A stretch of DNA of 64,000 nucleotides, taken from contig CATLHF010000006.1 in assembly GCA_949948835.1 (NCBI GenBank), positions 1 to 64,000 of the forward strand. The letters are read 5' to 3'. This document shows, in pieces, positions 37,714 to 44,500 of the stretch. The number at the start of each line of letters is the position of its first letter. Positions within the stretch are counted from its first letter, which is position 1. A program made the translations under genes and the position numbers. Below the pieces are notes generated by a model, which worked only from the letters and a program-made list of their open reading frames with translations, was not told the origin of the DNA and did no database searches. This stretch comes from an uncultured Clostridia bacterium (lineage in GTDB: Bacteria > Bacillota > Clostridia > TANB77 > CAG-508).

Positions 37714-37948
37714 TTATATTTCTACTAAAATAATATCTTCTCCAATACAATGAATATCTTTCCAAGGAATTACAATATCATTATTACCCGCAAACATGCT
37801 TAAGAACTTATTATTTCCGTGGCACAATTATAGATGTAATCATCCCTGTTTCTAAATCTGCTGTTACATCTTGTACAAACCCTAATCTTTTTCCATCTTT
37901 AATATTCACTACTTCTTTATGTTTAAAATCTAATCCCTTTCCACCCAT
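37714..37948 (-). CDS. ylmC: YlmC/YmxH-family PRC-barrel sporulation protein, read through a CGG +1 site
   Basis: A small PRC-barrel protein of the YlmC/YmxH sporulation family. It starts at ATG 37948 behind AAAGG and reads MGGKGLDFKHKEVVNI, KDGKRLGFVQDVTADLETGM and ITSIIVP. CGG at 37817-37819 then leads to a stop two codons later. Skipping its C gives IIVPGNNKFLSMFAGNNDIV and IPWKDIHCIGEDIILVEI, a complete 77-residue protein with the family's GEDIILV ending. Neither frame alone is long enough to be called by gene finders, so the gene is easily missed. A decayed copy lies at 40642-40770. Confidence 0.9.
37817..37819 (-). other. CGG +1 recoding site 8 (ylmC)
   Basis: Minus strand GTG-CCA-C-GGA-AAT. 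Zero frame gives CGG AAA TAA. Skipping C gives the Gly of V-P-G-N. Confidence 0.88.
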
Positions 37949-38001
37949 ATGTATTTTCCTTTCATTTTTTTATTACATTATATGTATTTTTCAAATAAAA
38001 A

Positions 38002-38044
38002 GAACGACGATTATTAGTTTTTATTTTCTTAATAATCTGCGTTC
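38002..38044 (-). terminator. Hairpin terminator in the gap between nuclease gene and ylmC
   Basis: Stem GAACGCAGATTATTA / TAATAATCGTCGTTC (minus strand, internal mismatches) followed by TTTTTATTTG. A second stop to transcription after the 38171 hairpin. Confidence 0.7.
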
Positions 38045-38170
38045 ATATTGTATTCGTTTTCTTATAATTCGCGAATTTTCTAATTTTTACTATCTTACTA
38101 TCTTTGTTTTTTCGTAAAATTTCCTCTTTCATAAATATCTCTTTCACTTTCTTTAATTTTGGAGGCATAA

Positions 38171-38207
38171 AAATAGAAGGTACACATTTTGTGTTTACCT
38201 CCTATTT
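38171..38207 (-). terminator. Terminator of the DinD-nuclease operon
   Basis: Long imperfect stem (AAATAGGAGGTAAACACA with TGTGTACCTTCTATTT) directly after the nuclease gene stop, followed by TTATG on the minus strand. Confidence 0.75.
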
Positions 38208-38209
38208 TA

Positions 38210-39460
38210 CTAAATCTTAAGTAATCCAATATTATCCATAAACATTTTCTTGCATTCTTCTGGCGTTAATTTTCCAAATTTATACTCTTCATAAACTCTT
38301 AATAGTGTTATAGTTTCAATAATTAATGCATTATTCCTTATAGCTAGTTTTTGTTGATGTTCATGAACTGTTTGCCTTTCATTTAACGGTTTATTCCTTT
38401 GATGATTTATAATTAATAATCCCTTTACATTTTCTTCTTTTCCTTCCTCTTGCAACTTATCTAAATAGCTTTGAACATGAACATCTAACTGAGAAACATT
38501 TTTATTTTCTACCGACGAGCTTACTCCCTTTATTTCTCCTACAAATGTAACATCTTCTTTTTTTATCAAAAAGTCTTCCTTATTTTCATCAATAAATCCA
38601 CTTGAATCATATTCCAACATTTCATCTAAAATTTGTAATACTACTTTTACTAACTCATCTCCATTTGTGTACAGTATACTTTTGTATTTTAAATTTTTGT
38701 TTAATTGCTGATCTATACCATTATTTTTTATCTCTAATTCTTCTATTTTTATAAGATTTTTCTCCCTATCTTTGATTAATTGTTCGTCATTAAAAAACTT
38801 TATATCTTTTACCCAATCTGGTGTATTTTCCTTTTGCATTTTTTCTTTAAAATATGTATCTATAAATACTTTTAATAATTCTCCATCTTCTAGTAAATTT
38901 AATGTTGTTAAAAAAATTGTATCTTTCCTTATTGTAGTTACCTTATCACTACTTTTAGAATATGTTACTTTTTCAAATCCACTTTCTTCATAATTAGTAA
39001 AGTTAAAGTCTGCATCTATTTTATTATTTTCAACTACTGTTTTAGTTTTTTCAAATGATAATTTTACTTTTCCTATATCCCATAAATTATTATTTATAAT
39101 CTTTACCAAATTTTCCTTATTATCTTTTAGTTGTATAAATTTATCTAATATAGTTTGATAGTGTGAATTAATATATTTCTGAACCCCATAATAATAAAAT
39201 TTTTTATTTTGTGGTAATACAATTAATATCTTGCTTTTGTTTTTATTTATTATAGCTTCTTTTATCGTTAGTAAATCTTTATAAGAGTTAATATTAATAG
39301 GTTCTGATTGATCATACTTCCATAAATCTTCATCAGACAAGTCAACTATACATATATCAAAGTCATCTAATGCTTGTATGTCTCCTAATCTTGATACTTT
39401 GTAAGTTGTATCAGAATATTCCTCATATTTCCTAACGTTATAAGTTATTATTTGTATCAT
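38210..39460 (-). CDS. Putative PD-(D/E)XK nuclease-domain protein, DinD partner
   Basis: A 416-residue protein of no named family that I recognise. The N-terminal 130 residues look like a receiver- or TIR-like alpha/beta fold (DFDICIVDLSD). The C-terminal third has a restriction-nuclease-like signature: FLIKKEDVTFVGEIKGVSSS (E-x-K on adjacent strands), QLDVHVQSYLDKL and KGLLIINHQRNKPLNER. A final helix is typical of PDDEXK proteins. It starts 4 bp after the dinD-like gene, so they are an operon. A defence or DNA-repair role is inference. Confidence 0.6.
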   Translation of the reverse strand: MIQIITYNVRKYEEYSDTTYKVSRLGDIQALDDFDICIVDLSDEDLWKYDQSEPININSYKDLLTIKEAIINKNKSKILIVLPQNKKFYYYGVQKYINSHYQTILDKFIQLKDNKENLVKIINNNLWDIGKVKLSFEKTKTVVENNKIDADFNFTNYEESGFEKVTYSKSSDKVTTIRKDTIFLTTLNLLEDGELLKVFIDTYFKEKMQKENTPDWVKDIKFFNDEQLIKDREKNLIKIEELEIKNNGIDQQLNKNLKYKSILYTNGDELVKVVLQILDEMLEYDSSGFIDENKEDFLIKKEDVTFVGEIKGVSSSVENKNVSQLDVHVQSYLDKLQEEGKEENVKGLLIINHQRNKPLNERQTVHEHQQKLAIRNNALIIETITLLRVYEEYKFGKLTPEECKKMFMDNIGLLKI

Positions 39461-39464
39461 TTTT

Positions 39465-40325
39465 TCATCTCCTGTCTCTTTTTATTTTTTTATTCTCTTT
39501 AAAAGTCAATTTCGTATTCTTTTCCTTTTCTATTTGTTTTGTACTTTTAGTTGGTGTTGGTAAATCTTCTGGCATAGTACCACCTATTCTTTTTATAGTT
39601 TGTCTAACTGCTTGTCCTACTTTATGATGTGTTATACAAGCATCATCTTCATTGTTAATATTCTTATTTTTTAATACTTCATCTGTTTGTGTTATTCTAA
39701 ATAAGTTTGCTGCAAGTTCTGTACTACTCATATAGTCTAATATATCTTCTTTTTCTGATATACCTTTTCTATTTGCTATATCTTTAGCAGTTTCTCCATT
39801 ATACAATCCTCTATATCCATAGTTATTAAATTTACCATAATTTTTAACACCTACAAGTTTTGCTGTATTAAATAAATATTTATTTTTATCTTTAACATTT
39901 TGTCTTGTATATAATCTTTTTTCATCTTCGTTTAATTGCTCATACTCTTTTCTTGTTATTTCTTGCTTTCTTGTCTGAATTGCAAAATATGTTTGTGCTA
40001 ATGCTATTGCCTTTTTTCTGCTATCTCCATTTTGAGCTATTAAATAACATGCATATCTTGTTAACCCTATATCATCTATTTCCATTTCAGCATTATTGCC
40101 GACTTTTAACACCCTCCCGACGTCGGTAAAGTGTTCTTCTACTTGTATGTCACTACCTGTACATGCTTCTTTTGCTTTTTTTATTACGTTTTTAAAATTT
40201 CCCCACTTACTATATTCTAGCATTTCCATCAGTTCTCTTGCATACCAAAATTCCACTCCGTTTTTGTCAATATGTTTAATATCTTCAAAGTTTTTTTCTG
40301 TTTTATTCATTGTATTATTTTCCAT
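39465..40325 (-). CDS. dinD: DinD-like protein with Bro-N-type domain
   Basis: A 286-residue protein matching DNA-damage-inducible protein D. The N-terminal Bro/KilA-like part shows GVEFWYARELMEMLEYSKWG and NVIKKAKEAC, and the next block is DIGLTRYACYLIAQNGDSRK. The distal part is LGAKNYGKFNNYGYRGLY-like VGVKNYGKFNNYGYRGLY and GGTMPEDLPTPTKS. DinD is part of the SOS response in other bacteria. Its promoter is at 40401-40429 and a 25-bp palindrome lies between promoter and start codon. Followed after 4 bp by a nuclease-like gene. Confidence 0.88.
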   Translation of the reverse strand: MENNTMNKTEKNFEDIKHIDKNGVEFWYARELMEMLEYSKWGNFKNVIKKAKEACTGSDIQVEEHFTDVGRVLKVGNNAEMEIDDIGLTRYACYLIAQNGDSRKKAIALAQTYFAIQTRKQEITRKEYEQLNEDEKRLYTRQNVKDKNKYLFNTAKLVGVKNYGKFNNYGYRGLYNGETAKDIANRKGISEKEDILDYMSSTELAANLFRITQTDEVLKNKNINNEDDACITHHKVGQAVRQTIKRIGGTMPEDLPTPTKSTKQIEKEKNTKLTFKENKKIKRDRR

Positions 40326-40342
40326 CTAATTTCTCCTTTCTC

Positions 40343-40367
40343 AACTGTTCGGAATTTCCAAACAGTT
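40343..40367. promoter_or_regulatory. 25-bp palindromic operator upstream of dinD
   Basis: AACTGTTCGGAA-T-TTCCAAACAGTT: twelve-base arms with one mismatch. It lies between the promoter and the dinD start, where a bound repressor would block transcription. The spacing does not match the Firmicute LexA box (GAAC-N4-GTTC) or the E. coli box (CTGT-N8-ACAG), so another regulator is likely. Confidence 0.7.
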
Positions 40368-40400
40368 TAAATTTATTTAAATCTCACTACTTTTCTACTA

Positions 40401-40429
40401 TTTATATCATATATCTTTTCTTTTTTCAA
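40401..40429 (-). promoter_or_regulatory. Promoter of the dinD-nuclease operon
   Basis: Minus strand TTGAAA, 17-bp spacer, TATAAA. About 35 bp upstream of the palindrome. Confidence 0.75.
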
Positions 40430-40828
40430 TACTTTTAACGAAATTTTGTTCTTGTTTTTTTGTTTAAGAAAAGCATACTTTCATATGCTCCTATTAAAAC
40501 TATAATTCTACTTTGCAAACTACATCATACTCAATTTTTTCTCTTACAACATAGCCTGTCTTTTTTGTTTCTTTTTTGTAACATAGTCCTTTTTACTACG
40601 CACTCTCTCAAATTCAAACCTACTATATCCATTCTCTTTCTTGCAACCATTATAGATGTAATCATCCCCGTTTCCAAATCTGCAGTTACATCTTACACAA
40701 ACCCCAATCTTCTTCCGTCACTAATATTCACTACTTCTTTATGTTTAAAATCTAATCCCTTCCCACCCATAAAAAACACCTCATATTATATATATGAGGT
40801 TATTTTTTCATTTATTATTTTATTTTCC
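40430..40828. other. Region between dinD promoter and serS leader
   Basis: Holds only a decayed ylmC copy (40642-40770) and a hairpin at 40779-40801 (ACCTCATA / TATGAGGT) flanked by T-runs on both strands. No other gene seen. Confidence 0.6.
40642..40770 (-). pseudogene. Decayed second copy of ylmC
   Basis: Starts MGGKGLDFKHKEVVNISDG and RRLGFV like the gene at 37714-37948, and the DNA is nearly identical over long stretches. It has a TAA (40693-40695) where the intact copy has CAA, and homology stops after GMITSIMVA. The defect is a nonsense change plus truncation, unlike the CGG sites, so this is a genuine pseudogene. Confidence 0.88.
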
Positions 40829-40857
40829 TTGTATTTCTCTCTTTTTTGTGATAGAAT
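40829..40857 (+). promoter_or_regulatory. Promoter of the serS T-box transcript
   Basis: TTGTAT, 17-bp spacer, TAGAAT. The rpsT promoter has the same TAGAATACTAT element. Confidence 0.8.
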
Positions 40858-40867
40858 ACTATACAGT

Positions 40868-41112
40868 TAGAAAGAAATGGCGATAGCGAAAGAATAGTAT
40901 TAAACTTTATTTTATATAGAGAGCCTACGGTTGGTGGAAGTTTAGGTTAAAAGGGTTTAAGAATCTACTTTTGTTTGCTTCTAGGAAAACCTAGACCGAT
41001 TGATGTACGGTTAACAAGCATTACTAAGATACTGTTTATGATAACAGTAATTAAGGTGGCACCGCGAATTTGTTTCGCCCTTATGGTTTCATAAGGGCGT
41101 TTATTGTTTTTA
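40868..41112 (+). promoter_or_regulatory. T-box riboswitch upstream of serS
   Basis: Leader RNA that senses uncharged tRNA-Ser. The T-box core AAGGTGGCACCGCG is at 41053-41066. A terminator hairpin follows at 41076-41099 (CGCCCTTATG / CATAAGGGCG) with a T-rich tail. A Ser codon TCT within AAGAATCTAC near 40965 is a candidate specifier. The gene downstream is seryl-tRNA synthetase, consistent with a Ser specifier; the specifier position is not proven. Confidence 0.92.
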
Positions 41113-41125
41113 AGGGGGAGTTAAA

Positions 41126-42409
41126 ATGATTGATATTAAGTTTTTAAGAGAAAATCCAGATTTGGTAAAAGAGAATATTAAGAAGAAATTTCAAGACCAT
41201 AAGTTACCTTTGGTAGATGAAATTATTGATTTAGATGAAAAAAATAGAGCTTCTAAATTAAAAGGAGACGAGCTTCGCTCAGACCGTAATCGTTTAAGTT
41301 CAGAAATTGGTCTTTTGATGAGAGAAGGAAAAAAAGACGAGGCAGAAGATATTAAGAAAAAAGTTACTGCTATTAATGAGGAACTTGTTCAAAATGAAGC
41401 TTTAGAAGCATCCCTTGCAGAAGAAATCAAAGAAAAAATGATGAAAATACCAAATATGATGCATGAATCTGTTCCAATTGGCGAAAATGATTCTAAAAAT
41501 GTAGAAGTTCAGAAATATGGAGAGCCTGTCGTTCCAGAATATGAAATCCCATATCATACTGATATTATGGAAAAACTATGTGGTATCGATTTAGATGCTG
41601 CAAGAAGAGTTGCTGGAAATGGATTTTATTATTTAATTGGAGATATTGCAAGACTTCATAGTGCTGTTATTTCTTATGCAAGAGATTTTATGATAAATAA
41701 AGGATTTACTTACTGTATTCCACCATTTATGATCCGTTCTGATGTTGTAACTGGTGTTATGAGTTTTGAAGAAATGGATGCAATGATGTATAAAATTGAA
41801 GGTGAAGATTTATACTTAATCGGAACAAGTGAGCATTCTATGATTGGTAAATTTAAAGGTCAAATTCTAAAAGAAGCTGACTTACCTTATACCATGACTT
41901 CTTATTCTCCATGTTTTAGAAAAGAAAAAGGTGCTCATGGAATTGAAGAACGTGGTATCTACCGTATTCATCAATTTGAAAAGCAGGAAATGATTGTTGT
42001 TTGTAAACCAGAAGAAAGTTACGAATGGTATGATAAGATGTGGTCTTATACAGTAGAATTATTCGAGAGCTTAGACATTCCTGTTCGTACACTAGAATGT
42101 TGTAGTGGTGACCTTGCTGATTTAAAAGCAAAAAGTGTTGATGTAGAAGCTTGGAGCCCAAGACAGCAAAAATATTTTGAAGTAGGAAGCTGTTCAAACC
42201 TAACCGATGCACAAGCTAGACGTTTAGGTATTCGTATTAAAGGAGAAAAAGGAAATTACTATGCCCATACTCTAAATAACACGGTTGTTGCCCCTCCTCG
42301 TATGTTAATTGCGTTATTAGAAAACAACTATAACGAAGATGGAAGCATCAACATCCCAAAGGTATTACAGCCTTATATGGGAGGCAAAACTACTCTTCGA
42401 GCAGAGTAA
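41126..42409 (+). CDS. serS: Seryl-tRNA synthetase
   Basis: Class II synthetase that charges tRNA-Ser. The 427-residue protein starts MIDIKFLRENPDLVKENIKK, followed by the coiled-coil arm. Motif 2 is FRKEKGAHGIEERGIYRIHQ and motif 3 is the region ending NTVVAPPRMLIALLEN. That segment and CSGDLADLKAKSVDVEAWSP resemble the archaeal/eukaryote-like SerRS subtype more than the usual bacterial GSGLAVGRT form. Preceded by a T-box and the ribosome site AAGGGGGAG. It contains no in-frame CGG codon. Confidence 0.95.
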   Translation: MIDIKFLRENPDLVKENIKKKFQDHKLPLVDEIIDLDEKNRASKLKGDELRSDRNRLSSEIGLLMREGKKDEAEDIKKKVTAINEELVQNEALEASLAEEIKEKMMKIPNMMHESVPIGENDSKNVEVQKYGEPVVPEYEIPYHTDIMEKLCGIDLDAARRVAGNGFYYLIGDIARLHSAVISYARDFMINKGFTYCIPPFMIRSDVVTGVMSFEEMDAMMYKIEGEDLYLIGTSEHSMIGKFKGQILKEADLPYTMTSYSPCFRKEKGAHGIEERGIYRIHQFEKQEMIVVCKPEESYEWYDKMWSYTVELFESLDIPVRTLECCSGDLADLKAKSVDVEAWSPRQQKYFEVGSCSNLTDAQARRLGIRIKGEKGNYYAHTLNNTVVAPPRMLIALLENNYNEDGSINIPKVLQPYMGGKTTLRAE

Positions 42410-42418
42410 AAATGTAGA

Positions 42419-42439
42419 GGGTCGCATATCATGCGACCC
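42419..42439. repeat. Palindrome GGGTCGCAT-ATC-ATGCGACCC
   Basis: A nine-base-arm palindrome between serS and engB, nearly identical to one at 49236-49256. No T-run follows. It looks like a small dispersed palindromic element. Confidence 0.7.
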
Positions 42440-42457
42440 AAAAGAAGGAGAAATTAA

Positions 42458-43042
42458 ATGATTGTTAAAAATCCTAAGTTTGAAGTGTCTGCGGTTAGTC
42501 CAAAGCAGTATCCTACCAATGGACTACCTGAAATTGTATTAGTTGGAAAATCTAATGTTGGAAAGTCTTCTTTTATTAATACAATGATTAACCGTAAGAG
42601 CTTAGCAAGAACCAGTAGTGAACCTGGTAAAACAAGACAAATTAACTTTTATAATATTGATAATACATTTTATTTTGTAGATTTACCAGGATACGGTTTT
42701 AGTAAGATGTCGAAACAAGAGCAAGAAAAAGTTGGAAAATTTACAGAAGAGTATTTAGTAAAAAGAAATACCATTCGTATGATTATCTTTTTAGTTGATA
42801 TTCGTCATAAACCAACCGAAAATGATTTGCATATGTATCATTATGTTATGAGTTCAAATCTGCCATTTATGGTACTTGCAAATAAGGCAGATAAAATTGC
42901 ACCTACAAAAGTGGATTCTTATGTAGAAGATTTAAAAAAAGAATTTGGTATTTCGTTTAGTACTTTATTACCATTTTCTTCAGAAAGAAAGATTTATCAA
43001 GATGTGGTTTGGAATGAAATTGAGAAAATATTAGGAAATTAA
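42458..43042 (+). CDS. engB: Ribosome biogenesis GTPase YsxC/EngB
   Basis: Essential in many bacteria for assembly of the large ribosomal subunit. 194 residues. GTPase motifs: G1 GKSNVGKSSFINTM, G2 around SSEPGKTRQINFY, G3 VDLPGYGFSKMS, G4 LANKADKI. Preceded by AGAAGGAGAAA. DUF4364 follows after 14 bp, so the two are likely co-transcribed. No in-frame CGG. Confidence 0.96.
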   Translation: MIVKNPKFEVSAVSPKQYPTNGLPEIVLVGKSNVGKSSFINTMINRKSLARTSSEPGKTRQINFYNIDNTFYFVDLPGYGFSKMSKQEQEKVGKFTEEYLVKRNTIRMIIFLVDIRHKPTENDLHMYHYVMSSNLPFMVLANKADKIAPTKVDSYVEDLKKEFGISFSTLLPFSSERKIYQDVVWNEIEKILGN

Positions 43043-43056
43043 GGAGGTAAAACCAT

Positions 43057-43590
43057 ATGAAATTAACAGAGGATAGTGAAACACTTGCTGAAAATAAAGT
43101 ATTAATTTTATATATTTTAGACAAATTAAATAAGCCAATTAGTAATGAAAGTTTACTTAGTCTTGTATTATCTATTCAAGAAATGAATTATTTTTATTTT
43201 CAACAGTTTTTATTAGACTTATTAGAAAATCAATATATTATTGGTTATACCAAAGATGACAAAACAATGTATAAAATAACAGAAGCAGGAAAAGAAACCT
43301 TACATTTAACCGACGATTTACTTCCTGGTATTATGAAATTAAAAATTGATAATGCATTAAAACAAGAAGTGGATGAAGTTCAAAATGTAAGCCATGCTGT
43401 TTCTGAATTTATTCCTCAAAATGAGAATGAATTTATTGTAAAATGTAAGTTAATACAAAACAATATAACAATATTTGAATTAAATCTACGTGCCGCTTCT
43501 CGTGAACAAGCAAAATATATCGCCGAAAAATGGGAAACCGAACATGAAGAAATTTATCCTATTATTTTAGAGATGTTAACAAAAAAATAA
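43057..43590 (+). CDS. DUF4364 family protein
   Basis: A 177-residue protein with a winged-helix N-terminus (LAENKVLILYILDKLNKPIS ... FLLDLLENQYIIGYTKD) and a C-terminal beta-rich sensory-like part. This matches DUF4364, common in Clostridia and of unknown role, perhaps a regulator. An AAGGAGG site precedes the ATG, and it follows engB at 14 bp. Ends at the hairpin at 43597-43618. Confidence 0.88.
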   Translation: MKLTEDSETLAENKVLILYILDKLNKPISNESLLSLVLSIQEMNYFYFQQFLLDLLENQYIIGYTKDDKTMYKITEAGKETLHLTDDLLPGIMKLKIDNALKQEVDEVQNVSHAVSEFIPQNENEFIVKCKLIQNNITIFELNLRAASREQAKYIAEKWETEHEEIYPIILEMLTKK

Positions 43591-43592
43591 TC

Positions 43593-43667
43593 GTAGGGGT
43601 CGACGCCTTCGTCGACCCGTTTTTCATAATTTTTATTTTTGTCAGGTCGATGAGAGTATCCCCCTAC
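43593..43667. repeat. Small palindromic repeat/terminator element with GTAGGGG / CCCCTAC ends
   Basis: Inverted ends GTAGGGG and CCCCTAC bracket about 75 bp. The left part is the hairpin GGGTCGACG / CGTCGACCC followed by GTTTTT, which also serves as terminator for DUF4364. It lies between convergent genes. The GGGTCG theme recurs at 42419 and 49236. Confidence 0.65.
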
Positions 43668-43670
43668 AGT

Positions 43671-44461
43671 TTATTGTATTTTTCTTCTCACATATTCATA
43701 TAAGATAACACTTGTTGCAACCGATGCATTTAAGCTTTCTGTTTTTCCGTAGCATTGGAATTTTTGCTTTTTCGTCTGCTAATTCTAGCACTTCTTTAGA
43801 TACTCCATTTGCTTCATTTCCGTATGACAAGTACTTTCTTGTGATACTCAATATCATAAATATTATTGTCGGTTTCTAGTGATGTTGCTAGAATTTTAAA
43901 TTTATGTCTTTTCATTTCTTTTAATGTTCTTACGATGTCGTTTGACACAATCACATTAACTCTAAAAATGGCTCCCATGGTTGACCTTACCACTTTTGGA
44001 TTGTATGCATCTGCTGTTTTTTCAGAAAGGATAATTTGTTTTAATCCAACACTATCAACTGTCCTTAAAATCGTACCTAAATTTCCTGGGTCTTGTATAC
44101 CATCTAATACTACAATCATATCTTCATCATAATTAATGTTTTCTTCTTTATTTTCTTTATTAACTACTGCTAAAATTCCTTGTGGATTATTGACTTCAGT
44201 AATGCCATCAAAAACTTTTTCTGCGACATAAACACAGTTATATTTTGCAATTTCATATAATAGTTTTTGTTCAATCGTATGATTTTCTACACAATCTTCG
44301 CATACAACAACGGTATCGATATTTGCTTTTTCTTCTACCGCTTCCTCAATTAGCTTAATTCCTTCAATCAAATATTTATTTTCTTGATCACGATATTTCT
44401 TATCTTTTAATTTTCGAATATTTTTAACAACTTCATTATCTTTACTGGTTATGACTTGCAT
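43671..44461 (-). CDS. SpoU/TrmH-family rRNA methyltransferase, read through two CGG +1 sites
   Basis: S-adenosylmethionine-dependent 2'-O-methyltransferase, probably of 23S rRNA (RlmB-like/YsgA-like). The N-terminal substrate-binding domain is MQVITSKDNEVVKNIRKL ..., followed by the SpoU core (VVLDGIQDPGNLGTILRTVD, NPKVVRSTMGAIFRV). The trefoil-knot end is broken twice. At 43820-43822 CGG interrupts KVLVI; skipping C gives VLVIGNEANGVSKEVLELAD. At 43747-43749 a second CGG interrupts the last motif; skipping C gives IPMLGKTESLNASVATSVI and a natural end (LYEYVRRKIQ). Both restored residues are Gly of the two cofactor-binding motifs. Total 262 residues, the usual length. Confidence 0.93.
43747..43749 (-). 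other. CGG +1 recoding site 10 (SpoU-type methyltransferase, second)
   Basis: Minus strand ATG-CTA-C-GGA-AAA. In the frame created by site 9. Skipping C gives the Gly of I-P-M-L-G-K, followed by the conserved E-S-L-N. Confidence 0.9.
43820..43822 (-). other. CGG +1 recoding site 9 (SpoU-type methyltransferase, first)
   Basis: Minus strand GTC-ATA-C-GGA-AAT. Zero frame CGG AAA TGA. Skipping C gives the Gly of V-I-G-N-E. Confidence 0.9.
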
Positions 44462-44500
44462 ACTTTTTCCTCCATATTTTTTTATATTATACCCCGCTTT

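Noticed and set aside
40343..40367. The dinD palindrome as a LexA (SOS) box
   Set aside because: Spacing and half-sites do not fit GAAC-N4-GTTC or CTGT-N8-ACAG.
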